Shown here piece after piece: positions 29,927-41,895 of a stretch of 64,000 nt of DNA. The first letter of the stretch is position 1. Every line of letters starts with the position of its first letter. The notes beneath the pieces were generated by a model, which was given only the letters and a program-made list of their open reading frames with translations, was not told where the DNA came from and made no database searches. Position numbers and translations under genes: made by a program. Origin of the DNA: Scytalidium lignicola (Eukaryota > Ascomycota > Leotiomycetes). The DNA lies in NCBI GenBank assembly GCA_002812745.2, contig NCSJ02000051.1, positions 1 to 64,000 on the forward strand, read 5' to 3'.

Positions 29927-32900
29927 TCACATAACAGCACACTCACCTTCATTTTGCTTGCCGACTTTGGATCTGGAAATCCTCTCCCTGGATCGACCTG
30001 CTTTCGCACCGCCTCTCTTGAGATCCTCGAGTCTTTCACGGGCTTTGGGGAAACTTTGAGCTGTTTAAAGTTAGTATCGCATATCTATGTAACTGCCTTG
30101 AAACCAGGGAGAAAAGAAGCATACCGGCAGCTCTCCAATACCATCTCTTTGCATCCTCTAAGTTTGCCGGTGATCCGATCCCTACTTCCGTAAAGTATCC
30201 CATAGCATACTCTGCTTTGGCGAGACCAGCTAGAGCCGCCTTCCTAGCCCACAGATAGGCCTCTGTATCACTCTGTTGAAGCACTCCCTCACTGCCCGTC
30301 AAATACCATCCACTAAGCGCTAGCTCACTCTGGTGCTCCTCCTGGACAGCTGCCTTGGAATACCACATAATGCTCTGCCTTGGATCAATAGGGCAGCCCA
30401 GGAGTCCGTATTCGAAAGCGCAGCCGAGACGAAACTGGGAAAATTTGTATCCAAGGTCAGCAGCTTGTTGGAAGAGCTGGAAGGCGTAGGCTTCATCACG
30501 GACAATCGAACTGTCGTTCTCTTGGGCTTGTTCGTACAATAAGCCTAATTCATGCAAGGCGTGAGGATTCTCTGCGTCGGCGCGCTCAGCAGCTCGTTTG
30601 AGCCAGCCCACCGCCTCACGGGGATCTCTGGACTGGCCCAGAAGGCCCTTAAGTTGGATCATACCCATCTTATACATAGCTGGCGTATCGCCTAGCACAG
30701 CGGCCCTTTTATACCATTGAATGGCCTTCAATGGATCCTTTCTTGTGCCACCTCCTTCATCATTGCCTAATTCACAACATACAGCTGTACGGTACGCTGC
30801 AGCTGCATGACCTGCTTTGGCAGCTGATTGATAGAGCGTGAAAGCTTCCTTGTTGTCTGCTTCCAGACCTAGAGCGCCACGGCCATAGCAGTCAGCCAGG
30901 AAGAACATCGCATCTGTGTTCTGGGCAGCTACAAGTTTCTTTAGTGACTTGTGGGCATCAAGCACATATCTCTCACGAGCCTTATTGCGTGCCCTTTGAT
31001 CAGGGAGGGCGGCGACCAGAACATCCGATGCTTCAATCCATTTGCGTGCAAGGAGGAGTTGAACTGCCTGATCATTCGGGTTCATCTTCGTTTGGTTTTT
31101 GAGCTCCTCCAGCTCTTCATGCGTTACTGATCGCGTTTGCACAACGGGTCTAGGAGGTCCAATAGGCTGTGGCGGAGCCTGTGGATTTGAGTTGGAGCCC
31201 ACATTATTATAATTCCGAACCGGCGGAGGTTTATTGTTCATTTGATTAGCTGTGGTATTAGGTATCAAACCGGGGCGCACCGGTGTTGGATGGCTAGATG
31301 CTTGTGAAGTCATTGTATTGGTCCTTGAACCCATCCCACCCTGAGGTGACGGGTTATTTGGAAGCCCATTAAAGCTTCTAATCGGAACAGGTCCAGTGGG
31401 GGGACCACCTGGGCCAGGCAAAGGACCATTATTCATTGGGCCAGGACCAACCCCTGGAGGACCGTTCTGGGGTCCATAATCATTATAGCCTTCGTAGCCT
31501 CTTCCGGCGGGTCCCATCTGAGGTGGTGGCGGTCCTTGATCATTATACTGGCCGGTCTGAGGTCCATAAACATCATCAATATATGCTCGTTGAGGGTAAT
31601 TGCTTGGAATAGGAGGTACATTATCGGCCATTTCAAATACAGCAGCTTGAGGCTGTGCCCTCGCTCTCATGTCCGGCTGGGACTTCATCCGATTTACTTG
31701 TGGGTAGTTATTGGGACCGGGCTGCTGCTGCGGAGCAGGCTCTGCTCCATAGCCGCTCTGTTGAGAAGATCTATTATCATAGTAAGAATCATAGAAATCG
31801 TCAATGCTTTCGTCTGGTTGATGGCCTGAGGCTCTGTCTCCTGGATAGTTACCACTTCTGTTCTGATTCATTGGTGGATTGGCGGGGAGGGCTTGTTGTG
31901 GCGGTGGTCCCTGATTAGGATATATCCTCTGAGGCGGCGGCCGTGTTCCAGTAGTCGTTGATGGTCGTGGAGGCATGCCACGTGGAACAAGGTTATTATA
32001 TGGGGCGTTTGAGCCTGGCCCTTCCATTGTCGCAGGCGGTGGACGTCCACCATTTTGCATTCCCATTCCAGGGTCGTTCGGCATTGTCATAGCTCGTGAA
32101 ATTGGTGCAAAGTTATCCTTTGCCGGAGAAGCAGGACGTGGCCCACGTTGATTATATTCTGCATCTGCATAACCATTTTGACGCTGAGGACTTCCATATC
32201 CTTGAGCTTGGGGTGGAACGCGGCGCTGTTGATCTGGATATCCTTGCTGTGATGGTTGCGAAGGCTGTTGAGGATACCCTCTGGGTGGCATATTTTGACT
32301 GTCAGCAGGGCGTCCATAGTCATCTGGACCAGGCCCTCTTCCACCAGCGTTAAATCGACTAGATTCTTGACTGCTCTTACTTCCAGATGTCCTTGGACGC
32401 TGATTGTTAATATCCATGCCAGCCATACCATCCACTATCCTCTGCTCTTCGGTTTTTGCAGACTTCTTTGAGCCTGGAAAGCTCGGAAACGGACTGTCCC
32501 ATGATGGCTGATCCGGGGACATAGGTGGTGTTTTCAGAGGCCGGCGAGCTATAAATTCATTAACTATGTTCAATCACTTCGGTGATTCAAAGCTTAGCTC
32601 ACCTCCGGGATCAGAAGGCGGATTGCGCTCTATTGGCGGTGGACGGCCACCTCTTCCCCCGCCATTTGGATTTCCTCTAGGTGGACCGCCAGGCCCAGGG
32701 CCTCTTTGGTCATAATCACCTCTCATTCCTCCTGCAGTCGTTGGTCTTTGTATTGGTCCGCCTGGCCCTCCTCTGTTCGGTGGTGGTACGCCCCTCGGTG
32801 GAGCTCCACCTCCATTGCCGTAGTAATCTTGCTGCGGATATCCTTGATCTTGACTAGGACCTGGGTAGCCACCATTTCCTCTACCACCACCATTCATATC

Positions 32901-33128
32901 CTGATACTGTGAGTTGTCATAGTATTCCTGGGGCGCATATCCATTGTTGTAGTTGTCATAGCCATAGTTGTCCTGGCCATGCTGGTCGTACTGCTGAGCA
33001 TACTGTTGTTGTTGTTGTTGTGGTGGTGGTTGTTGCGGGTAACCCTGCGCCCTTGGAGCTGGTCTCTGAGCTGCTGGCCCAGTATATGGACGTTGTTGAG
33101 CTTGATAGTAGTCCTGATTGTAGGACAT
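29927..33128 (-). CDS. Sel1-repeat chitin synthase activator (Skt5/Chs4 type)
   Basis: Exons 33128-32603, 32548-30125 and 30060-29927, 1027 aa. Residues 1-650 are a disordered Pro/Gln/Gly/Tyr-rich region (MSYNQDYYQAQQRPYTGP, many PQQ and GPP repeats). Residues about 670-985 are Sel1/TPR-like repeats: LLARKWIEASDVLVAALPDQ, then FFLADCYGRGALGLEADNKE, AAYRTAVCCELGNDEGGGTR, MYKMGMIQLKGLLGQSRDPR, RLGCAFEYGLLGCPIDPRQS and YAMGYFTEVGIGSPANLEDA. Skt5/Chs4 proteins recruit and activate a class IV chitin synthase at the plasma membrane. The basic C-terminus ends in CAVM, a CAAX prenylation box as in yeast Skt5, supporting membrane targeting. The last codons include a GTGAGT that could be mistaken for a donor; reading straight on gives the CAAX box, so no splice is proposed. 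Confidence 0.92.
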
Positions 33129-34260
33129 TCTGACGTTCGTTGGCGATCTGTCCCGAGTAAACTCGTAAGGAGGCTTGACACGAGGATATTCTGCCAGCAG
33201 TTGATTACCGCTCCTAACCAGCAATGCCTAGTGAGGAGAGACTATGAACACAAATCGCCTATGTCTCAGAGCTATGGGCACGCCGTGCTCTCGAGATCCG
33301 TTATTTTGATAAGGTAAGGAGTGGATGCGCAACCGGATCTTCAAGTGGAGTGCGCGATAATGTACAGTAAGCAGCCCTGAGACAGCCGGGAAAGAACGTG
33401 TTGTGGAGACTCAATCCAGAAAACAAAAAGGACCGGTCGCGCCGCGGAACGTAGGAGTGTAGACAGATGGCGGCGAATATAAATTGTTTCTTTGCAATGA
33501 AACCAACCTGAAGGCTTCGAGCACGAAAGCTTCGGGGGAGTTCNAGGGAGTAAGTTATGGGGTGGGGGGGAAGGCTAATAAGGGGACCAGTAATCAGGGC
33601 CAGGGCAAAAAGGCAAAGCTTTACATAAGTTACAGCCAGGAACCACTCACGCAGAATACCGGGAACTGCAGACATTAACTATTCATAGGACCGTTCATTA
33701 CTGTACTTAACCCAGGTCGCATTAACTTGCAACTGTTACAGCGTGAGATTGCTATTTTGGATGATTACTGTTGGTCGCATGAATAACACGGCTGTCGAGG
33801 GCTCCTTGCATTTCCCGTCTCATAAGGTTTCATGGGGGGGTCTAGCCGGCCAACGGTTCTTGTCAAATCTAGCCCTAGGAGAAACATCACTACAGTACTG
33901 GCTCCACCACCTCGTGCAATTCTACCGCCGGGAACTTCTGGCTCAGGATTGATCGCTTGTTTCTGGCCATCTAGATAGGGAACCTCAGCATTGTCTTTTC
34001 AATCTTATTTGAGCCGTCTTGAATGCAGAGACGCTTCGGAAAAAGGCGCTCCCGGACGGAGCGTGAAGGTCACAGCGCTTCAGCTGCTGTTGCTCTTGTG
34101 AGACAGCAAACGTGAAAGGCCTTCAAAGCGTAGGTCTCCAGCTTCAGCCTCTTATGTCCGGGTCAACCCACAGAGCGTATTCTTGGGCATCAGCAGAGTG
34201 AAGTACTTACGTACAGTACAGTATTAAAGAGCCTGTCCGGCCTCTTAGCTTCCCGGTGGA
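33129..34260. other. Intergenic, no gene seen
   Basis: About 1.1 kb upstream of the Skt5-type gene, with no supported gene. TACAGTA-type motifs recur near 33360, 33690 and 34210. Confidence 0.45.
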
Positions 34261-34510
34261 GACCGTTTCATTCTTTACTTAAATATGAAATATTTTAACA
34301 AGGTTTATAAAAAGCTAAATTTAATATATATATATATAGATAAATATTTAGAACATATTTTTTATATCAATAATTTATTCTATTTTTGTTAGTCATGGTG
34401 GTTTTCAAATTTTCAAATTTTCCAAAAATACTGTTCTGTGAAGAAGTTCAATAACTTATTTATTTTATACTAGTTTTTATATAATTAATAAGACTTTAGC
34501 GAAGGTGGAA
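34261..34510. other. AT-rich left flank of NACHT island
   Basis: Very AT-rich, including a TATATATATATA run near 34325-34336. No coding signal. Confidence 0.5.
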
Positions 34511-35528
34511 TGAAGTTTTTCTCGCATTCCACTGTTTACACCAACCACCAAGGGATTGTTGGTTCGCGAAAAAGTAGCGCACCAACTAAGTTATTAGACA
34601 AACCGAGGATCAACACCCGGAGTCCCACTCTAGAATCTGATAAAGAATTTCCGGCTAAAGAATCTTCTTATCACCTAAGATGATTAATAGTATCTCTTTA
34701 TAGCATGTTTAGTTGATGCTTTTTATATAGATAGTCAGTTCGTTGTGGTGACACGTACTCTTTACATCGTACTATAATCCGCAATCTATGTTTATCAACA
34801 ACTAGCATGTTTTTTCTATCTGTTTGATCTTATATTGCCAGCCTAACACAGCCCTCCAAGTCCTTATAGAGCTGATATCCCGCCATACTACTTATATCGT
34901 CAGCCCGAACCGGCTCTTTAATACTCACGGTGGCGCTTATTTCCTCCTTGTTACACGTGTCCCCTGAACTCTTCAAGGTTCTCGGCCACTCGACAGAGCG
35001 TCCTTGGTTTTCGGAATGACGATGTAGCCCCTCTCTCCGCTGGACTTGAAGCCCATAGCTAGGCGGCCCTGGAGGCAGGAGAGCCAGAGGTAACATCATA
35101 CTATTTTACCAGCTCTCACACTAGCTAGGAGGTCGCCCTTCCGTGGACGCGGCCTCCGGCAGCCGCTGGCGATGTCCCTCGGAGCCTCTATGATTAATCG
35201 ATCGACGAGATCAAGAATAACTCGCGAGGCTGTGACGATAGCTAGATGTTAATGTTAAGCCCACATTTTATGCACACTAAAACTATTGTAGCTAGCTATA
35301 TTTTACCCCCTGCAATACTTATGTGATGACATTGGCTGCAGCCTGAATGTCTAGATGAGGCTGAGTGACGAGCCCTCCACCTGGTTATCTTGAGTTAAAG
35401 AAGAAGCCAAGCTGCAACAACCTTTCGTGCTCTTACTACTGTATCTATATCCTTCTAGATAATTTAAAGCGTTTAATTAAGTGATCATCTCCGACTGTGA
35501 CAGTTAAACGCGGTCCGNCNGGCGCGCC
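34511..35528. other. Region between AT-rich flank and NACHT gene, possible coding relics
   Basis: About 1 kb. On the minus strand, 35099-34830 is open for 89 codons (MMLPLALLPPGPPSYGLQVQ...) and 35240-35120 reads SRVILDLVDRLIIEAPRDIA in another stretch. Neither shows a known domain and the two cannot be joined convincingly. N characters interrupt 35517-35519 just before the next gene. Confidence 0.3.
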
Positions 35529-38500
35529 ATGGATCCTCTGACTGCTCTCGGTCTCGCGTCCAACATCCTATCCTTCATTGATTTTGGTGCCAAGGTGGTC
35601 TCTAGTGCCATTGATATCTATGACTCGCCATCCGGCCTGACTGAGGAGAGCCGTAGCTCTGAGGCCATCGTAACTGAGATGAGGCATTTTGCCTCTAAGC
35701 TGCGACCGCCGGACGATGATCAACTCACAGGGGACGAGAAGGCGCTTTGCAGGCTAGCGGACGAGTGCGATGGTTTGTCTAACCAGATCATTGCCCTCAT
35801 TGAGAGAATCAGACCAAAAGATCGAAAACTGAAGAGCGCAAGCATTCTGGCTGGCCTGAAGTCTAAATGGCACGAGGCAGAGCGCCGTAAACTTGAACAG
35901 AGGCTTGACCATTGTCGGGCACAGTTGGCCTTGCAACTTCACTATCTCACAAGGTTGATTATTGTCTCCCTCAGTTACTACACTTGTTTCAGGCTGACAC
36001 TACAACCAGCTCCGAAGTTAAAGGCAAACTTGACAGATTGGTCATGTCTGCCAAAGATGACTCTTCCAGACTCGAACAACTGTCCAGTCAAGTCAGCAAT
36101 CTTGGCCGAGATGTAACCATTTCCTCTCTCAGTCCCACGGCTCAGGCCCAAATAGAGTCACTCCTTGGTGTTTCAGAACATGCCGTCAACTTGATTGCGC
36201 AACAGCGTATTCTTCAAAGTCTAGCGTTCGAAGGCATGTACGGTAGATATGAGGCTGTTTCGGACGCCCACTACAAGACCTTTGAATGGATTTTTGGTCA
36301 TGACTCTAATTCCGATCTTGACGATATCTCTAAAACAGCAGTTTCCAACCTTAATTCTGTCCCTACAGTATCCCCGGTGTCACCGGACGATCAATTTGAT
36401 GATAGAAGCGAGGATGGCGCTAATAGCACATCTAACAGTGAAGTTGAGACTCTAACAAATTCTATCGGTACCTTTAGCTCAGGCTACATCAGCCAAGATC
36501 AAGCGTCCAAACGTACAGCTCCAGGGGAAGTCCCAGATGCGGTTCCTGAGGAAGGAGACAGAGACACCAAACAAGCTCCGGCTCCTGTAGATGACCCAGA
36601 AAAGGCCGCTGCTAGGAAAGTTCTTCTCGACTGGCTATCATTTGGGAATGGTATTTTCCATATCTCAGGCAAGCTAGGATCCGGAAAATCCACCATAATG
36701 AAGTATCTCTGCGAACATCAATCAACTACAGTCATGCTGAAACGATGGGCCGGTAAGCTTCTCGTTTCTTTATCTGCTCTAAGCACGAGTTGCTAACGTG
36801 TCATCAGCTGGGCGTAACCTTGTCTTTGCAAATTTCTTCTTCTGGAAGCCAGGCTCTAGTCTGCAGAAGTCACTAACTGGCTTGTTCCGGTCTCTCCTCC
36901 ACGACATCTTACAAACTTCTTGTGAGCTTATACCATACGTTCTGCCAGACCAATGGAGACAGATGAAGTCAACCCCGTGGCATGCGATGAAAGATACTCA
37001 CTATTCGGACAGGACCATCCGAAAAGCATTCTTACGCCTAATATCAGCTGCAAAGCTTTATAAGGACCATTGCTTCTGTTTTTTCATCGACGGACTTGAC
37101 GAATATGAAGGAACTCTACAGGATGACACCAAGTCTTTGGTCGACCAGCTTTGTTACTGGACTACCATCGCTCCCGACAACATCAAGTTGTGCGTCTCTA
37201 GCAGAGAATATAACGTATTCATGAATGCATTCCCAGAAAGCAAACGCATCCGCCTTCACCAGCTAACAAGATCGGACATGAAACAGTATGTTGCCGATAA
37301 GCTTAGTCATATGGATGAGGACGAGGACAAAGTAGAGCTCACGAGGGCTATAGTGGATAATGCTCATGGAATTTTTCTGTGGGTGATCCTTGTGACCAAG
37401 AGAATACGTGAGCAAATCGAAAACGGTAACAGCGTCTGTGAACTCAAGCGTGAGATTGGCACTCTTCCCCAGGAGCTTGATGATCTCTTTACACACCTCC
37501 TCAACTCGCTTTCCAAGCCGGACCTCAAAAGAGCCTACCAAACATTCGCCATGGTTCTGGAACTGAACGAATACCCCGAATCTCTCCCACTTCTGGCATA
37601 CTCTTTCTTAGACGATTACAATAGAAGTTCCTCATTTGCCTTACTGGATGACTTTGGAACTGCTCAACTCGAGTCAGATAACAGCGCAGCTCGGATCAAA
37701 TCGACCATCAAAAGGCTGAATGGATGTTGCAGTGGCCTTGTCGAGGCAATATCTAAAGACACACACGAATCACTCACTTGCGACTTAGTAATCGAATTCA
37801 CACACCGCTCCGTGCCGGAGTTCTTATCGACCAAGTCCCGGAAAGACCATATGCTATGTCTACTAGAAGGATTTAACTCTGTGGATGCCTTGTCACAGCT
37901 GACACTCGCCGCTTTATTAGCTGATGCCAATATTGTGCGACCTGAAAGTAGGCGTGACATGTTCGGGATTCTGGTTTTTCTCCGAACACGGTGCAAACTC
38001 GATAATGCGCCGTATCTATTTCTCGAGGCGCTCTCTGCGGCGATTGCACGGGCTAGAGTTTTGGTCGGATTCAATTTTCTGGACACTGATGTGTTCATTC
38101 GCGATTTTAAAGGTACAAGGTCGGGCTATAAATTTTCTTCAATTTTGGGAACATGCATAGATATTAGACAACGTCAAGTTGCAGCCGCTGATCCGCCGCA
38201 ACATCCAATATACCAAGCAGCATATTTCGGCAATTGGGAATATGTTAGATGGAGGCTGAGGCAGCATCTTCCCGCTGACGCGCAGATCAGCTTGCAAATC
38301 CTGCTGATTTGCATCTTGAAGGGGAATCCTACATGGAACGTGACGGAGGTTCTGGACACTGTGGATGTCCTCATCAGCCAAGGTCTTACCCCTCAAGCGC
38401 TCACAGATATGTCGTACCTCGATCATGATCCAAAAACCCACATAACCGTCTGGCAACATCTCCTTCTGACATGCTACTACTTCTCAGCGAATTGGGATTT

Positions 38501-39075
38501 GAGGCAATTATTACCTAAGCTTGGATACGTCATAGAGAGGTACCTTGAGCATAGAGCAGATCCGTACTTCCTGTTCTACGTCACAATGGAAGAGGAAGAG
38601 GAAGAGGAAGAGGAAGAGGAGCCTGTACTAAAGAACTGGGTACTCAAACTGGTTGTGGGAAGAGAGCAATGTGAGATATTGCAGAGACTTAAGACCAACA
38701 GGTGGACGCCTTACCCATTTGAAGCAAGTTCCCTTGCCAGATTCATCGAATCCTTTCACTTCGAAAACGAGGATCGGATTCTCTGGCTTATCGAGAAAAA
38801 TACCAAACTTTTTGAAGGCACAGTAGAAGGCGGGACCGAGGAAGCGGAGAACTCTGACGTGGATGAACTGCATGAGGAAGGTATGCTAGAAATAGCAACC
38901 CATCAGAAGATAACGCATTTTGGTTCCTTTCCTACTATTGCTCTCTCTCCGATTAGCGTACTCGTAGTCGGTAAGTTCGGTATTCTTAGCATGGTCCCGA
39001 GCGACATATACTGACTGATTTATAGGGATTTTAGTGGCCGTGGTCGTCCGACTACTGCAAATCATGGTTCGTTAA
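35529..39075 (+). CDS. NACHT-domain STAND NTPase (NLR-like)
   Basis: Exons 35529-35953, 36010-36752, 36808-38970 and 39026-39075; 1126 aa. The N-terminus MDPLTALGLASNILSFIDFG is the fungal STAND N-terminal helical domain start. The NACHT domain has a P-loop (ISGKLGSGKST, about residues 360-369), a FFFWKPG strand, Walker B FFIDGLDEYEG (about 480-490), the sensor-like LCVSSREYNVF and the IRLHQLTRSDM/GIFLWVILV region. NACHT STANDs act as regulated switches in fungal non-self recognition and heterokaryon incompatibility. After the NACHT comes a helical region and degenerate repeat-like pieces (HPIYQAAYFGNWEYVRWRL, VIERYLEHRADPYF); clear WD40, TPR or strong ankyrin arrays are not seen. A Glu run is at about residue 982 and the last exon gives a hydrophobic tail. 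Intron 1 (56 nt) has GCTGAC then ACCAG, restoring TRSSEVKGKL. Confidence 0.85.
38588..38622 (+). repeat. (GAGGAA)n repeat coding poly-Glu
   Basis: Tandem GAA/GAG codons inside the NACHT gene give an uninterrupted run of about eleven Glu; prone to length change. Confidence 0.9.
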
Positions 39076-40395
39076 GAAATAAGAGATTGATACTTCGCGA
39101 TGTGTATTTCCATCCCGGTAGAGGGATATGGCAACTGAAAATATCCGACTAACTTAAAGAACCACAAAACCCGGCCTGGTATAGCCGGTGGTTATTCTGG
39201 CGCAAGTCGAGCTTCGTATTTTATTACAATACAAAATAATGCCAATTCCGGTCGTCAACTCTCCCCGACCTCACCTAAAGCATCGGACTTATTAGCATTC
39301 TTAGGGTTCGGGGCCTCGGCTCAGGTTAGAGTAGCGACTGCCCAGACCTAAAGATGGAAATAGAAAATGCTCATGTCGATGTCCTGGTGTGGGACTACTT
39401 GTATCGAGGCTCGCATCAATACATAGGATCTAATCAATATGTTAATCCGACTAGCTCAAAATGAAACCCCTCAGAAGTAGAGGTCCAAGCCTCAAGCTTC
39501 CATGGTATTTCATTCTGTTTCAATCAAGATATAAGCAGACAGCATCAACCCAGACCCACAATAACTGAATATAGGGCTAAATGCATCACATATCTGATCG
39601 AAGTCTATAATAGCCTTGAACCCTTGTGTCCTTTTTATTAACCATGAACAATAACGAATTTTATCTGTTAAACATAAAATTATATATGGAAAAGGTTAAA
39701 AATAAATAAAATAAAATAAAAATAAGAAAAGAGGGAATAATTAAATGGGTAGATCTAAACCACTTGGAATCGCTGGTACTTGTCTCAACCTCAAACTTTA
39801 ATCGCATATTTAAGCATGTATAACCAAATTCCAAAGTGATTCGTATAGTGCTATAATAATTTAAAGTAATTAACAGTTAACAGTTAGTTAATGATTAATT
39901 AACGGTTGATTAAGCGTTTGTTAGAGGTTCGTCAAAGCAGTTGCATATAAGTATATTGATTATAACGATTCTGTCTCCTGTAATTACAAAGCGCTTGCTG
40001 CCTAAAGACAGCTAAAGTCACAAGCTATTTAATAATTTAGTGAATAAAAGTAGTCTGTGCAATAAATGATACCGGCAATTTCAAGTGTATTTAGATTTAG
40101 GCCTGTTTATTTAAAAATATGTTCTGGCTGAACCACGGATAGTTTGGCTGGATGATCATGATAAGTTGCTTCAGAACTTTGTGGCGCACGTTTGTCTTCC
40201 GCCACCCCTCTACAACCCCACAAAAGTTTTGCACCGCTACGCCTGGCCGTTTGTGCATGATTAGGTGCTGTAGTCCGCCGTAAAGAATCTGCCTTCGAGA
40301 TCCAGTTCGCGACTTCAGACCAGCAGGGAAGTATTAATTCATTCGTCATTGTGTGCATAATCCTCATCCCTCTGCCTGGATCAATTGTCGCCAAA
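39076..40395. other. AT-rich right flank of NACHT island
   Basis: About 1.3 kb without a supported gene, AT-rich from about 39630. GTTAACAGTTAGTTAATGA-like short repeats near 39860-39910. Confidence 0.5.
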
Positions 40396-40863
40396 ATGGC
40401 TCGCAGGCCCTCGAACTGGCGGATGTACGGGAAGATGCTTGCTGTGTAAGTTACCCTACCCTAATTACAAGACAAGAGGCTCAATCTGATGCCTCCACAT
40501 AGAGGAATTGTAGTATGTGTTGGTGGCCCAGCATTTACCTACTGGGTTACACCTACCGAAGAAGAACTCTTCCTAAAATACAACCCCGATTTACAAAAGC
40601 GAAGTCTTGCCAATCGACAAGGGACGCAGCAGGATTTTGATGATTTTGTCAACAGGCTGAAGGAGTACTCAAAGTCGGACAAGCCAAGTGAGTTCTTTTA
40701 CGGGGTCCCATGGATGGTTCTTCTGAGTCCTAACGATTCGCCAGTTTGGGAAGCTGCTGCTGATGCTGAAAAGAAGAGGAGAGAAGAGCAAATAGCTGAG
40801 CAAGGCAAGATCATGGAGGAAGTCAATGCCCGGAAGGAAGCGATAAAGAAACAGCTAAACTAA
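40396..40863 (+). CDS. CBP4: Cbp4, complex III assembly factor
   Basis: Exons 40396-40445, 40503-40687 and 40745-40863, 117 aa. Cbp4 is an inner-membrane protein that helps cytochrome b assemble into complex III. The product reads [17 protein letters not shown], then [20 protein letters not shown] (membrane segment then the TPTEEELF hallmark). It goes on [36 protein letters not shown] and [15 protein letters not shown]. The second intron (40688-40744, GTGAGT...CGCCAG) is 57 nt, a multiple of three without a stop, so the unspliced message also reads through. The spliced [11 protein letters not shown] matches the family, so splicing is preferred. Confidence 0.93.
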
Positions 40864-41895
40864 TGTCTCGTGGTGGTCGCTGGGTCTATTGGATTGTATG
40901 AATGTGTATATTAGGACGCTTTTATGGCTCGATATGTTGCATTGCAGGAGTTCGGCTGAAATCCGAGTTAATCGGCAGTGTATTATGGGAATNCTTTTTG
41001 ATATCGGAATTCCGGTCTCATCGATTTGATACTTAGAGACGTGGGATTCAATTAAGGGAGGCTTAAAGCGATGAACATCCCGATCGCCTATCACATCTGA
41101 CTGCTGTTTCAATACAGCCTTCCCCTTAATCTTTATGCGGAATATTATATGTATTACAATTTTGAACTGCGTTTCTCTTTTAATCGAGTCGATAGATAAC
41201 TTCTAGTAGTCTACGAGAACATGAGAGACATAAACCTAACTTTGGCGAATCAGAAAAGCCAAAANTTACGCAATTCCTTACAATTAGAAAGTTGGCCAAT
41301 ATTCAAACGTCTACCAGTGTCGTAATCGCAATGTCTTTGCAATCAGGCACCCTCATAGCTCCTAGGTCTATTTCAGATTATAGAATGAGAAAGCAATCTG
41401 ATAAAACTGGTCTAGGGTCTCGAGTACATGAATCTTTTTCAACAGCAAACTACGCAACGCAGAAAATTATAATATTTAATAAACTCTTCAAAGCTCCAAC
41501 AAACACCGTCAAACCTACTTAGTCTATGTCCTTTAAGCATGGAAAATTCAAATACACTGAACCGAAGTGTTGGTCGCAGTGGGTGTGCTTAATAAAACAT
41601 CTTCGTCGTTCCTTCCCCACCATAGAAAGCTCCAGATTCGCTTAGCTGTTGAAAGTCTTGGCGCACACAAAGAGCCGACCTAATCCTCACGACCACTTCT
41701 GGAGAGCGAAACCACGATCTCAGCCTCCCCTCGATATTGGTGCGTACGGTCTTGTTTGGTAGTGTGGTTGAGCTGCCAAGCTTCAAAGAACAGATTGGGC
41801 AATTACTGACCTGTAAAAAAANGTCTTGTAGAAACCCCATCTTTTCCCCTCATATTTTCCCTCGATCCCCGGCTCAAGGTCGCAAAACCGCAATC
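40864..41895. other. Intergenic, no gene seen
   Basis: About 1 kb without coding signal; N at 40993, 41265 and 41822. The part just before 41896 should hold the NAC-beta promoter. Confidence 0.5.
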
